Notes: generated by a model from the sequence alone, not told the origin. A stretch of DNA of 61,251 bases from Bacteroidia bacterium (GCA_002749065.1 PDTX01000003.1:209685-270935), one strand, 5' to 3'; numbered from the stretch's first letter, positions 1-11,160 are shown. Program-made: numbers and translations.

Positions 1-41
1 TAGGACGAACGGCTCCATCTAGAGAGGGGCGGGAGACGAAG

Positions 42-74
42 ATGGGGGCCTCCGCGGCGTGCGGAGGCCCCCAT
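42..74 (-). terminator. Intrinsic terminator downstream of threonine aldolase
   Basis: A perfect inverted repeat, ATGGGGGCCTCCGC, 5-base loop, then the complementary arm, lies 25 bases past the stop codon of the aldolase gene. There is no clear U-tract on either side, so termination may be weak or bidirectional. Confidence 0.6.
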
Positions 75-98
75 CAGCATCTTGCATATCCCGCCGAC

Positions 99-1112
99 CT
101 ACTCCCGGAGGACGGCCAGGAGCCCGTCCACCTCCTCCTCGGTGGTGTCGAAGGAGCAGACCAGGCGGGCGATCCGCTGGGCCTCGTCCCATATGTAGAA
201 GACGTAGTCCTGCTCCAGGCGGGCGATTTTCTCCGGGGGGAGGATCACGAAGACCTGGTTGGACTGCTGGGCGTAGGGGAGGCGGGCGAAGGGCAGCTCC
301 TCGAGGCCCTGGCGGAGGCGGCGCGCCATGGCGTTGGCCTGCTGGGCGTTGCGGAGCCAGAGGTCGTCGGTGAGGTACTCGGCGAACTGCGCGCTGATGT
401 AGCGCATCTTGGAGGCCAGCTGGGTGGTCTGCTTGCGGATGTAGGGCAGCTCGCCCTGGGCCTCGATGCTCAGGGCCACGACGGCCTCGCCGAACATGAG
501 GCCGTTCTTGGTGCCACCGAGGGTCACGATGTCGACCCCGCAGGCGGTGGTGATGTCGGCCAGCGAGCAGCGGAGGTAGGCCGCGGCGTTGGCCAGGCGC
601 GCCCCGTCCATGCAGAGCATCATGCCCGCGCCGTGGAGCATGGTGGCCAGGCTCGATATCTCCTCGGGGGTGTAGACGGTGCCGAGCTCGGTGCACTGGG
701 AGATGTAGACGGCGTGGGGCTGGGAGTGGTGCGGCACGCCGAAGCCGGTGAGGTGTTGCTCCACCAGGGCGGGGGTGAGCTTGCCGTCGGGCGTGTCGAT
801 GGTCCTGATCTGGCAGCCCGTCAGCCGGCCCGGGGCGTTGCACTCGTCCACGGCGATGTGCCCCGTGGTGGCCGTGAGGATGCTCTGGTAGGGCCGGGTG
901 CAGGCCTGCAGGGCGATGGCGTTGCCCCCCGTGCCGTTGAAGACGAAGAAGACCTCCGCGCGGGGCGAGAAAATGCTTCGGACCTTCTGGAGGGCCTCCT
1001 GCGTGTGGGGGTCGTCCCCGTAGGCCGGAACATGCCCAACGTTGGCGCGCACGAGCGCCTCGAGTATCCGGGGGTGCACCCCGGAGTAGTTGTCTGAGCC
1101 GAAGCTTTTCAT
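99..1112 (-). CDS. ltaE: Low-specificity L-threonine aldolase
   Basis: A PLP enzyme of fold type I (beta-eliminating lyase family) that cleaves L-threonine or L-allo-threonine to glycine and acetaldehyde in the cytoplasm. The 337 residues match the usual family length. Visible motifs are the phosphate-binding loop GTGGNAIAL near residue 60, the cofactor-binding aspartate and arginine in CMDGARLANA (about 167-176), and the Schiff-base lysine in LGGTKNG (K202). It starts at the ATG that opens MKSFGSDNYSG, typical of the family. The msrA gene lies 37 bases upstream on the same strand, so the two are probably co-transcribed. Family assignment is secure; the threonine versus allo-threonine preference cannot be read from sequence. 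Confidence 0.93.
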   Translation of the reverse strand: MKSFGSDNYSGVHPRILEALVRANVGHVPAYGDDPHTQEALQKVRSIFSPRAEVFFVFNGTGGNAIALQACTRPYQSILTATTGHIAVDECNAPGRLTGCQIRTIDTPDGKLTPALVEQHLTGFGVPHHSQPHAVYISQCTELGTVYTPEEISSLATMLHGAGMMLCMDGARLANAAAYLRCSLADITTACGVDIVTLGGTKNGLMFGEAVVALSIEAQGELPYIRKQTTQLASKMRYISAQFAEYLTDDLWLRNAQQANAMARRLRQGLEELPFARLPYAQQSNQVFVILPPEKIARLEQDYVFYIWDEAQRIARLVCSFDTTEEEVDGLLAVLRE

Positions 1113-1149
1113 GGTCTTTCTCCTTTTTTACATGGTTTGGCGCCCCCCC

Positions 1150-1827
1150 TTAGTTCCCCTTCCGGATGAGGCGCTGGAAATGCTCTTCGAACTTCTTGAC
1201 CTTCGGCGCGATGACCATGCGGCAGTAGCCCTGGTTCGGGTTGCGGCGGAAGTACTCGTGGTGGTAGTCCTCGGCCTCGTAGTAGCTGGTCAGCGGCTTC
1301 ACGTGGGTGACGATGGGGCTGCGGTAGGCCTTCGCCGCGTCGAGCTCCCTGATCATGGCCTGGGCCTGCTTGCGCTGCTCGTCGGAGTGGGTGAAGATGA
1401 TGGAGCGGTACTGCTCGCCGCGGTCGGCCCCCTGCTGGTCCACCGAGGTGGGGTCGTGCATGCGGAAGAAGACCACGAGCAGGTCCTTGAAGCTTACGCG
1501 CCCGGGGTCGTAGGTGATGCGGATGACCTCGATGTGGCCCGTGTTGCCGCGGCACACCTCGTCGTAGGTGGGGTTGGCCTTGTGCCCCCCGGCGTAGCCC
1601 GGGACGACCTTCACCACGCCGTCTATCTGCTCGAAGATGGGCTCCACGCACCAGAAGCACCCCATCCCGAAGGTGGCCTCCTGGAGCTGCGAATTATGGC
1701 TGTGCGGCTTGCTCTGCGACATGGCTTGCTGGGGTTTGAGTTGGAGAATGAGAAGGATGGCCAGCAGCAGGCCCAGGCGGCGCGCCAGGACACGGGCTGG
1801 TCTTCGGTTTTCGCTTACTCTCTGCAT
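1150..1827 (-). CDS. msrA: Peptide methionine sulfoxide reductase MsrA, exported form
   Basis: Reduces methionine-S-sulfoxide in proteins. The catalytic motif GCFWC lies at residues 56-60 with C57 as the nucleophile, followed by GYAGG, the GHIEVIRITYDP segment and a C-terminal NPNQGYC whose cysteine (about 202) can act as resolving cysteine. At 225 residues it is longer than cytosolic MsrA because of a basic, hydrophobic N-terminus (about residues 10-30) that looks like a signal peptide or membrane anchor, so the enzyme probably acts in the periplasm. There is no fused MsrB domain. It sits just upstream of the threonine aldolase gene on the same strand. Confidence 0.93.
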   Translation of the reverse strand: MQRVSENRRPARVLARRLGLLLAILLILQLKPQQAMSQSKPHSHNSQLQEATFGMGCFWCVEPIFEQIDGVVKVVPGYAGGHKANPTYDEVCRGNTGHIEVIRITYDPGRVSFKDLLVVFFRMHDPTSVDQQGADRGEQYRSIIFTHSDEQRKQAQAMIRELDAAKAYRSPIVTHVKPLTSYYEAEDYHHEYFRRNPNQGYCRMVIAPKVKKFEEHFQRLIRKGN

Positions 1828-2004
1828 TTGGGAAGTATCTTGCTATTCTATGGTTCAACGTCCGTCCGCAGTCCTGCCGGACGGGGTATGCCCGCGCGGC
1901 CCGCGCGAACCGATACCTAAGTGGGAACACCCAGACGCGGCGAGTGTTCGCCGGGGCGGGGGGCCAATTCGCCGCCGGGGCGAGCCGCCTTACGACTTAA
2001 TCAT

Positions 2005-2012
2005 TACCTTCG
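2005..2012 (+). promoter_or_regulatory. Candidate -7 box TACCTTCG for the ABC-F/rlmB/pdxB run
   Basis: TACCTTCG fits the Bacteroidetes -7 element TAnnTTTG with one change and sits 28 bases before the ATG of the ABC-F gene. I see no clear -33 TTTG at the right spacing. This is the only promoter-like site in the 213-base gap shared with msrA. Confidence 0.4.
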
Positions 2013-2040
2013 CGCCGAATTCTAGCAGCCAAAAGCGCGT

Positions 2041-3973
<1,933 letters not shown>

Positions 3974-3984
<11 letters not shown>

Positions 3985-4822
3985 AAGGGATAGCGAGGGG
4001 AGGGACAGACCCCGTTTCCGCCGTGAGGGCCACGGCCAGCCCGGGGGGCGACACGACGACGGACGGAAATGGCAACGCCGCCCACGGAGCAACGACGACA
4101 TGGTCTACGGCCTCCGCCCGGTGATGGAGGCGCTGAGCTCGGCCCGGGAGATAGAGCGCATCACCGTGAGCGAGAGCCTGGGCCGCGAGCAGCTCGCCGA
4201 GCTACGGCAGATCGCCCACCATCGGGGCGTGCCCGTGAAGACCGTCCCCCCGGCCTGGTTCAACCGCCTGGGGCAGCGCAACCACCAGGGCATCGTCGCG
4301 ACCGTATCGCCCATCACCTACCAGCCGCTCGAGCAGCTCCTACCCCTACTCTACGACCAGGGGCTCGACCCCCTCATCATCGTCGCGGACGGCATCACCG
4401 ACGTGCGCAACCTCGGGGCCATCGTCCGCACCGCCGAGTGCGCCGGGGCATCCGGCCTGGTGGTCCCCAAGCGGGGCACGGCCCACATCAACGCCGACGC
4501 GGTCAAGACCAGCGCCGGGGCCCTGCTGCATTTCCCGGTGTGCCGGGTGGACAGCATCGCCCAGGCCTGCCAGTACCTCAAGGACAGCGGCCTGCGCTTG
4601 GTAGCCGCCAGCGAGAAGGGGGCCACCTACTACCACAAGGCCGAGCTCGCCGGGCCGCTGGCCCTGGTGCTGGGCGACGAGCACGAAGGGGTATCCACGC
4701 AGCTGCTGGATATGTGCGACGAGACCGTCCGCATACCCATCCGCGGGCAGGTGGAGTCGCTCAACGTGTCGGTCTCGGCCGGCATCATCCTCTACGAAAT
4801 CGAGCGCCAACGCCAGCTCTAA
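3974..4822 (+). CDS. rlmB: 23S rRNA 2'-O-ribose methyltransferase, TrmH/SpoU family (RlmB-like)
   Basis: A SPOUT-class methyltransferase that uses SAM to methylate a ribose 2'-OH; the closest functional match is RlmB, which modifies G2251 of 23S rRNA. The three knot motifs are clear: NLGAIVRTAECAG (about 146), LALVLGDEHEG (about 230) and IPIRGQVESLNVSVSAG (about 254). A SpoU substrate-binding domain precedes them (YGLRPVMEAL from residue 43). The first 40 residues are a basic, Arg/Gly-rich tail; starting at 3974 is supported by an AGGAAG sequence just upstream and the overlap with the ABC-F stop. The alternative start is the ATG at 4100, giving a protein without the tail. Translational coupling with the ABC-F gene is likely. 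Confidence 0.88.
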
Positions 4823-4827
4823 GCGCC

Positions 4828-5922
4828 ATGGAGAAGCCTCGCATCATCGTCGATGCCGACATCCCCTACATCCAGGGGGTGCTGGAGCCACACGCCGAGC
4901 CACGCTACATCAAGGGTAGCGCGATTGACCACGCGGCCTGCCTCTCGGCCGACGCGCTCATCGTGCGGACGCGCACCCGCTGCTCGCCCGAGCTGCTGGA
5001 GGGTACGCCGGTGCGCCTCATCGCCACGGCGACCATCGGCACGGACCATATCGACACGGACTACTGCCAGCAGCGGGGCATACGGGTGGTGAACGCCCCG
5101 GGCTGCAACGCCTGGGCCGTGGTGCAGTGGGTGCTGGCGGCCATGCTCCGCATCAACGAGAGCTCCACCTACAGCTACCCGCAGTGGACGGTGGGGATTG
5201 TCGGCCACGGGCAGATCGGCTCACGCCTCCAGCGAGTGCTGGGGGCCTTCGGGGTACACACCCTGCTGTGTGACCCCATCCTGGCCGAGCGGCAGGTGGC
5301 CAGCCCCTACCTCCCGCTGTCGCGCCTGGCCCGCGAGTGCGATGTCATCACCCTGCACGTGCCCCACACGACCCAGGGGGCACACCGCACCCACCACCTG
5401 CTGGACCAGGAGTTCTTCCGGGGGATGCTGCAGCACAACCGCCCCTACATCATCAACAGCTCGCGGGGAGGCGTGGCGGACGACTACCAGCTGCTCGATG
5501 CCCTGGACCACAAGCGCATCCGGGGCTACTGCCTCGATGTCTACGAGGACGAGCCCGACGTGCCCGCCGAGCTCCTAGAGCGGGCGATAGTCGCCACGCC
5601 CCACATCGCGGGCTACTCGGTGGAGGGGAAGCTGGCTGGGACGCGGGTGGCGCTCAGCGCCGTGGCGGAGCACTTCGGGCTGGGCACGCTCGCCCCGCAC
5701 TGCCCCACCCCAACAGGCGGGGAGAAACCCGCGCTGGCCGCGGACTCGCTGATGGAGCTACGTAAGACCTACGACATCGTGCGCGACTCGAATGCCCTGC
5801 GCGCCGCCCCGCAGCACTTCGAACGGCAGCGCAACGCCTACGCCTACCGGCACGACCTACGGGGCTTCAGCTTCGGGAACAGGGCCCTGCGAGAGCTGCT
5901 GGAGGGAGAATTGGGGGTATAG
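4828..5922 (+). CDS. pdxB: 4-phosphoerythronate dehydrogenase PdxB
   Basis: Oxidises 4-phospho-D-erythronate, the second step of the DXP-dependent pyridoxal phosphate pathway. The 364-residue protein begins MEKPRIIVDADIPYIQG, which matches the family start; the upstream part of the same open frame lies inside rlmB and is not coding. The Rossmann glycine motif is GIVGHGQIG (about 124), with the catalytic arginine in SSRGGV, the glutamate in EDEPDVP and the histidine in TPHIAGYS (about 258). The C-terminal PdxB dimerisation domain is present (DSLMELRKTYDI onward), which separates it from other D-2-hydroxyacid dehydrogenases. It follows rlmB by 5 bases. Confidence 0.92.
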   Translation: MEKPRIIVDADIPYIQGVLEPHAEPRYIKGSAIDHAACLSADALIVRTRTRCSPELLEGTPVRLIATATIGTDHIDTDYCQQRGIRVVNAPGCNAWAVVQWVLAAMLRINESSTYSYPQWTVGIVGHGQIGSRLQRVLGAFGVHTLLCDPILAERQVASPYLPLSRLARECDVITLHVPHTTQGAHRTHHLLDQEFFRGMLQHNRPYIINSSRGGVADDYQLLDALDHKRIRGYCLDVYEDEPDVPAELLERAIVATPHIAGYSVEGKLAGTRVALSAVAEHFGLGTLAPHCPTPTGGEKPALAADSLMELRKTYDIVRDSNALRAAPQHFERQRNAYAYRHDLRGFSFGNRALRELLEGELGV

Positions 5923-5927
5923 AAATA

Positions 5928-5964
5928 GAAAAAGGGTGATAGCCCATCAAACGGCTACCACCCT
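5928..5964 (-). terminator. Terminator of the lipoprotein gene at 5991 (may work both ways)
   Basis: The hairpin arms AGGGTGATAGCC and GGCTACCACCCT face each other across an 8-base loop with one internal mismatch zone. On the minus strand the stem is followed by TTTTCTATTTC, a good U-tract, 27 bases past the stop of the lipoprotein gene. It also lies just after pdxB and could end that transcript. Confidence 0.7.
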
Positions 5965-5990
5965 CATTCTCAAGTATTATGCCGGGAGGA

Positions 5991-7271
5991 TTAGCTACCC
6001 TTCTGCAGCTTGGCCAGCTCCTGCTCCGCCTTCTCCAGCGCTTTTTGCGCCTCTTCTATTTTCCTCTTCTTCGCATCAATCGCCCGGGCCTTTTTCAGCC
6101 TTGGCTTGCCGCTTGCCCGAACCTCATTATACTTGGCCACTAGGGCTTTAGCCCCCAGATCCTCGCCCACTGTATATACATAGTTATAAACATTCGTCTT
6201 GAGCATGGCCTCATTGCTGAAAACATAGGCAGCGGTATTCTCCAAATTCTTGTCAAGCTTGTCCGCCAAATCATACAACCCACCAAACCCTTCCACGTAC
6301 TTCAGGTAGTTGCCAGCATCGTAAAATTCTTTCGAGACGTCCATGGCGCTCTCCATCTCGCCCAGCCGTAGCTGCTCAAAGCGCGCTGCATACCTCCCAA
6401 TCAGGGCAATGTGTTCCGACCACTTCATTCCCAATGGCATGCCGCTCCCCTCAGGTCCTTGGGGTATCCCCCCGCCCTCAAAGTGCATGTAGCCATTATG
6501 CTCAAACAGCTCCTTAACGGCCTTACTCTCCTTGCTCCCTGAAGCCGGATTACGCACTGCTGCCTCTAGGTCTCGGGTAAGGCCCTCCGTATCCACCATC
6601 TCTAGGAATGCGACGATGGTCGACCGATAGGCCTCGCTCTTCGCCTCCCGCTTGATATGTCCAATTTGTTCCTGGAGGGATGGCATGAGTTCCAGCATCT
6701 GCTGGTATCGCAAGAAGGTTCTATGAGTATTCATTTCTATGACTATCCGATTGACTTCCTCCATGTAGGGCTTAAGTCGACTTCCGTCCACCACGAGCTC
6801 GCTAGGACCAGCAATCTCATGCTTAAGACCATCGTGTACACCCCCACTCATATGGGACTTCGCCTCCTCCTTCAGCTCCCCGTTCATCTCCCCCACTATC
6901 TCTTCCTCTGTAGGGAACTTCCGCTCCTCCTCAGTGAGCGAGCCCTCCACCTCCTTCAGCGCCTTCCGGGCCTTATCCAGCTCCGCCTGCGCGGCCGTAA
7001 TGGCCTTCTGCTTCTCGCTCTCTTCGGGCGTGCTGGGCTCCGACGGCTCGCTCGGTTTCTGAGGCTCAGGCTGCGGCTCCTCCGCCCCCGCCTTACCCTT
7101 CGGTGGCGGCTCATCGCGTTTAGGCTCGGACTTGTCCCCCTCTGCCCTATCGCCCGCGCCACCGGCTTGCTCAGTGCCCTCCGGCCGCACCTTCCCATCC
7201 TTGGCCTTATCGCAGGCGGAAACCATCACCACGCCGCAGAGTAGCAGCAGCATGCAGTACCTTCTCTTCAT
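5991..7271 (-). CDS. Coiled-coil lipoprotein, function unknown (paralogue of 7338-8675)
   Basis: I do not recognise this family. The start at the ATG for MKRRYCMLLLLCGV is preferred over an ATG 42 bases further upstream, because a TATATTTG promoter box covers the region in between. The 426-residue product has a lipoprotein signal with lipobox VSAC (Cys about 20), then an acidic, proline- and lysine-rich linker of about 70 residues, a Lys/Glu/Ala coiled coil, a mainly helical middle part, and a C-terminal coiled coil (KKRKIEEAQKALEKAEQEL). The layout repeats that of the next gene upstream (AINSAEFLVKKTERDL tail), so they are probably tandem duplicates. It is likely anchored in the outer membrane. 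Its role is unknown. Confidence 0.8.
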   Translation of the reverse strand: MKRRYCMLLLLCGVVMVSACDKAKDGKVRPEGTEQAGGAGDRAEGDKSEPKRDEPPPKGKAGAEEPQPEPQKPSEPSEPSTPEESEKQKAITAAQAELDKARKALKEVEGSLTEEERKFPTEEEIVGEMNGELKEEAKSHMSGGVHDGLKHEIAGPSELVVDGSRLKPYMEEVNRIVIEMNTHRTFLRYQQMLELMPSLQEQIGHIKREAKSEAYRSTIVAFLEMVDTEGLTRDLEAAVRNPASGSKESKAVKELFEHNGYMHFEGGGIPQGPEGSGMPLGMKWSEHIALIGRYAARFEQLRLGEMESAMDVSKEFYDAGNYLKYVEGFGGLYDLADKLDKNLENTAAYVFSNEAMLKTNVYNYVYTVGEDLGAKALVAKYNEVRASGKPRLKKARAIDAKKRKIEEAQKALEKAEQELAKLQKGS

Positions 7272-7299
7272 AGCTCCATCCTTTAGCTTAAGAGTTGTG

Positions 7300-7307
7300 C
7301 AAATATA
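7300..7307 (-). promoter_or_regulatory. Candidate -7 box TATATTTG for the lipoprotein at 5991
   Basis: TATATTTG on the minus strand is an exact match to TAnnTTTG and lies 29 bases upstream of the chosen ATG at 7271. No matching -33 element is visible. It argues that the gene can be transcribed separately from its upstream paralogue. Confidence 0.5.
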
Positions 7308-7337
7308 ATCCATCCGGGGGAAGAACGCCCCACCGAC

Positions 7338-8675
7338 CTACTTGCCCTCGGCCTTCTTCAAGTTCTCTTTCGCCACCTCCAAATCACGCTCTGTCTTCTT
7401 CACGAGGAACTCCGCCGAGTTTATAGCCTTCTGCTTCCCAGGTACATTAACGGACTTCTGGTACTCACCCTCAAACCTCCCCTTCTCGGCATCCAGAATA
7501 CCCCTAATCCTCTTGCACCTCTCGCAACCTTCTTCTTTCATGAGATTTTCGTAGCACGCCCCACTATAGTTATCCAATACCAGCTGCAGCTGAGCACCCC
7601 CCAGAAGGTTATCGTCGTTAAAGGTGTTCATAAAGTCAACCATCGGGAAGATGGCCACCAGCTTGGCCAGCCAATGGTATATCTTCTTCTCCTCGTGGAG
7701 CTTGGCGGCCTCCTGTACCCCCTGCTTCATCATCGCCAAATTTTTCTCCTCATAGAGCTCCATGCTGCTCCTGAGCCAAGCAGCCTCTTTATTCCACCCA
7801 TTCGTTTCGCAGTTGAGGCTACCGTTAAGAACCTCCATCAAACCCTCGTACTTCTCGGAAGTGCTACCCGCACTATGCTCCTCCACTGCCACCATAACTG
7901 TAGTGCCCAAGCTATTTACCGGAGTGACTATCCCATTCTGAATCAGCCCCATCGCGATTTTCGTCCTGAAGGGCTCGTGCTTCGCATCCTGCTTCTGGAT
8001 AATCTCCACCAGATCCTCCAGATTCTTAGCCTTCTTATCCTCCACCCATTTCTTCATCCCATCGAAATCCTTGGCAGTGGCCAGCCCCTTCAGCTCGGCT
8101 ATCATCTCCGCTACCTGGCGCATCTTCGGCTCAATGGTTTTGGCAGTCTTGTTGTTCATCTCTACAGCCGCAAGCTGACTCTTCAGCTCATTAGCTTTCA
8201 TCCCTTCAACCAGATCCTTGACCACCTCTCCTTTCTCCAGCTCAGCGTAGACCCCAGCAACGTACTTCTCGGCAGCCAGCTCCTCCTGCGTCAGCGCCGC
8301 CTTGGCTTCCTCCAGCTTCACCTTCGCCTCCGCGAGCTTCTCCTCGGCCAGCTGCAGCTTGCGCCTCATCTCCCTCACCTCCGCACTCTCCTCCTTCGGC
8401 TGCTCCTCGCCGGGCTTCTTCTCCTCCGGCTTCTTTTCCTCCTTCGGTTGCTCCGCACCGGGCTTCTTCCCCTCCTTCGGCTGCTCCCCGCCATCCTTCT
8501 GCCCCGCCGACGACCCACCCTCATCCCCCTCCTGCTGCCCACTCGAATCGCCCCGCCCCCCCTTGTTCTCCCGCTTCGCCTTCGCATCATCATCCTTCTT
8601 CTTATCGCACGAAGAATTGAGCACCACCGCCATCAAAAAGGCCAGCAGGACCGGAAAAAATACTCTTCCTCTCAT
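7338..8675 (-). CDS. Coiled-coil lipoprotein, function unknown (paralogue of 5991-7271)
   Basis: A 445-residue protein of no family I recognise. The start is taken at the ATG for MRGRVFFPVLL; another ATG lies 12 bases upstream. The signal peptide ends at lipobox NSSC (Cys about 23), followed by a strongly charged low-complexity stretch rich in Lys, Glu, Gly and Pro with EEKKPGEEQPKEE-like runs, then a heptad coiled coil (LQLAEEKLAEAKVKLEEAK), a helical core, and a second short coiled coil at the C-terminus. A CEGCKR-like cysteine pair (CERCKR) occurs near residue 392. A consensus promoter stands 33 bases upstream. It may be a spacer-type outer-membrane lipoprotein; no enzymatic motif is seen. 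Confidence 0.8.
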   Translation of the reverse strand: MRGRVFFPVLLAFLMAVVLNSSCDKKKDDDAKAKRENKGGRGDSSGQQEGDEGGSSAGQKDGGEQPKEGKKPGAEQPKEEKKPEEKKPGEEQPKEESAEVREMRRKLQLAEEKLAEAKVKLEEAKAALTQEELAAEKYVAGVYAELEKGEVVKDLVEGMKANELKSQLAAVEMNNKTAKTIEPKMRQVAEMIAELKGLATAKDFDGMKKWVEDKKAKNLEDLVEIIQKQDAKHEPFRTKIAMGLIQNGIVTPVNSLGTTVMVAVEEHSAGSTSEKYEGLMEVLNGSLNCETNGWNKEAAWLRSSMELYEEKNLAMMKQGVQEAAKLHEEKKIYHWLAKLVAIFPMVDFMNTFNDDNLLGGAQLQLVLDNYSGACYENLMKEEGCERCKRIRGILDAEKGRFEGEYQKSVNVPGKQKAINSAEFLVKKTERDLEVAKENLKKAEGK

Positions 8676-8707
8676 ATCTATATCCATTCGTTATACTCTT
8701 AATACCG

Positions 8708-8739
8708 CGAATATATACCCTTCTAAAAGAAGAAACAAA
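8708..8739 (-). promoter_or_regulatory. Bacteroidetes promoter TTTG-N20-TATATTCG
   Basis: Reading the minus strand, TTTG (8736-8739) is followed after 20 bases by TATATTCG (8708-8715), close to the consensus. It is placed to drive the lipoprotein gene at 7338-8675 and perhaps its paralogue. Confidence 0.7.
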
Positions 8740-8932
8740 AGGATATGATGAAATATTCCGCGGTAAAACGACAATCCCAAGCCATACACGGCAGGAATCG
8801 ATCGCAGGCTAAAAAACGGGATATTCGACAGAGTGGCCAGGATGCGTAGATGCTCCGCAAATCCCCCCCACACCCCACACGCAGGGCATCTCCCCCGTGG
8901 ACCACGGGCCGAGTGCCCACACGGAGCCGAGG

Positions 8933-11122
8933 CTAGTTCGCCATCTCCGAGATGAAGCGTATCCGCACCAGCCGCAGCTCCTCCTCGGTCACGTCCATGT
9001 CCTTGAGCGCCCGCTGGGCCTCCTCGAGCGAGTCGCTCTCGGCGTCGTTCCGGAAGTAGTCGTACACGTCCTCCTGGATGTCCTCCTCCACGTTCTCATC
9101 GACGTAGTAGCCGATGTCGAGCTTGGTGCCCGCCCCGACGAGCTGCTCTATCTCCTGCAGCAGCTCATCCATGCCGATCTGGCGCATCTCCGCGATGTCC
9201 TCGAGGTTCATCTTGCGGTCTATGCTACTGATTAGCTGCAGCTTGAGCTGCGAGCGCTTGGGCACCACCTTGACGACCATGTCCGACACGGGGATGATGT
9301 CGTTGTCCTCCACGTACTGCTTGATGAGCTCCACGAAGGGCTTGCCGTAGCGGCGCGCCTTGCCCATGCTCACGCCCGAGATGTACTGCAGGTCGTCGAT
9401 TTTGGTCGGGTAGTGGATGGTCATCTCCTGGAGCGAGCTCTCCTGGAAAATCACGAAGGGGGGCACCTTCCGCCGCTTGGCCTCGTCGTGGCAGAGGTTC
9501 TTGAGCATGCTGAAGAGGGTGCTGTCCACCGCCCCGGCCTCGGGCACCACGCCGGTCTCGAAGCGCTCGGTCTGGTCGTACTTGTGGTCCCTGACCAGGC
9601 GGATGGAGTGCGGCTCGCGGATGAAGGTCCGGCCCTTCTCGGTGAGGTAGAGCTGGCCGTACTGCTGTATGTCCTTCATGACGTACTCGTGGACCACGGC
9701 CTGGCGGATGACGCAGTCCCAGTGGTCCCGGCCCTTCTGGCTGCCCGAGCCGAACTCCGGGAGCTTCTCGTTCTCGTAGAGCTTGGTGTCGGGCGTTTCC
9801 TCGCCCATGAGGATGTGCAGGAGGTGCTGCCCGCGGAAGCCGTCGCCGATCTTCTCCAGGAGCCTGAGCATGGCCAGCAGGTCGGGCTCGCCATCGAAGC
9901 GCTCCTGGGGCCGGTTGCAGTTGTCGCAGGTGCCGCAGTTGCCCTTCTCGTAGCGCTCGCCGAAGTACTGCAGGAGCATGATCCGGCGGCAGTCCCCGCC
10001 CTGGGCGTAGTGCACCGTGTCGAGGAGGAGCTGCTTGCCGATCTCCTGCTCGGAGACGCTCTTGTTCTGCATGAAATGCTCGAGGCGCTGCATGTCCTTC
10101 TTCGCGTAGAAGGCTATGCAGCGCCCCTCCCCCCCATCGCGGCCCGCGCGGCCGGTCTCCTGGTAGTAGCCCTCGAGGCTCTTGGGCATATCGTAGTGGA
10201 TGACGTAGCGCACGTCGGGCTTGTCGATGCCCATCCCGAAGGCGATGGTGGCCACGATGACCTCCACCTCCTCCTGCAGGAAGGCATCCTGGTGCTTGGC
10301 GCGGGTGGCCGGGTCCATGCCCGCGTGGTAGGGCAGGGCGCGCACGCCGTTGACCTGCAGCACCTCGGCCATCTGCTCCACCTTCTTGCGGCTCAGGCAG
10401 TAGATGATGCCCGACTTGCCGGGGTTGTCCTTGATGTAGGTCAGGATGTCGCGGGTGGCGTTGTCCTTGGGGCGCACCTCGTAGTAGAGGTTCGGGCGGT
10501 TGAAGGAGGACTTGAACAGGGTGGCATCCGTCATCCCGAGGCTCTTCTGGATGTCGCTCTGCACCTTGGGGGTCGCGGTGGCGGTCAGGGCGATGACGGG
10601 GGCCGGGCCGATCTCGTTGATGATCTGCCGCAGGCGGCGGTACTCCGGGCGGAAGTCGTGTCCCCACTCCGAGATGCAGTGGGCCTCATCGATGGCGTAG
10701 AAGGAGATGCTCACCGTGCGGAGGAACTCGATGTTGTCCTCCTTGTTGAGCGACTCGGGGGCCACGTAGAGGAGCTTGGTCTTGCCGGAGCGGATGTCGG
10801 CCTTGACTTGCGATATCTGCTTGCGGTTGAGCGAGGAGTTCAGGAAGTGGGCGATGCCGTCCTTCTCGCTGTAGCCCCGCATGAGGTCCACCTGGTTCTT
10901 CATCAGGGCGATCAGGGGGGAGACCACGATGGCCACGCCCTCCAGGATGAGCGCCGGCAGCTGGTAGCAGAGGGACTTCCCCCCGCCGGTTGGCATCAGC
11001 ACGAAGGTATCATGCCCCTGCAGCAGGTTGCGGATGATGGCCTCCTGGTTCCCCTTGAAGGCGTCGAAGCCAAACCACTTGCTGAGCTGGCTGATTAAAG
11101 GCGTGTCCTCACGATATTGCAT
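8933..11122 (-). CDS. recQ: ATP-dependent DNA helicase RecQ
   Basis: A 3'-to-5' DNA helicase that acts in recombinational repair and fork processing. The 729-residue protein has Walker A TGGGKS (45-50), the DEAH box (145-148) in AIDEAHCISEWGHDFR, the helicase C domain with HAGMDPATRAKHQ and the arginine finger QETGRAGRDGG, and the RQC zinc cluster with cysteines in GNCGTCDNC (about 378-402). A winged helix follows, and an HRDC domain lies near residues 520-600. After that comes an acidic C-terminal extension of about 110 residues, also common in Bacteroidetes RecQ. A TACCTTTG box sits 31 bases upstream of the ATG. Confidence 0.95.
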   Translation of the reverse strand: MQYREDTPLISQLSKWFGFDAFKGNQEAIIRNLLQGHDTFVLMPTGGGKSLCYQLPALILEGVAIVVSPLIALMKNQVDLMRGYSEKDGIAHFLNSSLNRKQISQVKADIRSGKTKLLYVAPESLNKEDNIEFLRTVSISFYAIDEAHCISEWGHDFRPEYRRLRQIINEIGPAPVIALTATATPKVQSDIQKSLGMTDATLFKSSFNRPNLYYEVRPKDNATRDILTYIKDNPGKSGIIYCLSRKKVEQMAEVLQVNGVRALPYHAGMDPATRAKHQDAFLQEEVEVIVATIAFGMGIDKPDVRYVIHYDMPKSLEGYYQETGRAGRDGGEGRCIAFYAKKDMQRLEHFMQNKSVSEQEIGKQLLLDTVHYAQGGDCRRIMLLQYFGERYEKGNCGTCDNCNRPQERFDGEPDLLAMLRLLEKIGDGFRGQHLLHILMGEETPDTKLYENEKLPEFGSGSQKGRDHWDCVIRQAVVHEYVMKDIQQYGQLYLTEKGRTFIREPHSIRLVRDHKYDQTERFETGVVPEAGAVDSTLFSMLKNLCHDEAKRRKVPPFVIFQESSLQEMTIHYPTKIDDLQYISGVSMGKARRYGKPFVELIKQYVEDNDIIPVSDMVVKVVPKRSQLKLQLISSIDRKMNLEDIAEMRQIGMDELLQEIEQLVGAGTKLDIGYYVDENVEEDIQEDVYDYFRNDAESDSLEEAQRALKDMDVTEEELRLVRIRFISEMAN

Positions 11123-11152
11123 TGCACCCTATTGCGTTGTTACTTCCCATCC

Positions 11153-11160
11153 CAAAGGTA
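11153..11160 (-). promoter_or_regulatory. Candidate -7 box TACCTTTG of recQ
   Basis: This is an exact TAnnTTTG match on the minus strand, 31 bases before the recQ ATG. No -33 match is seen at the usual distance. Confidence 0.5.

Noticed and set aside
4069..4827. Long N-terminal extension of PdxB
   Set aside because: The frame overlaps rlmB on the same strand and has Arg/Pro/His composition of an out-of-frame reading; the family start is at 4828.
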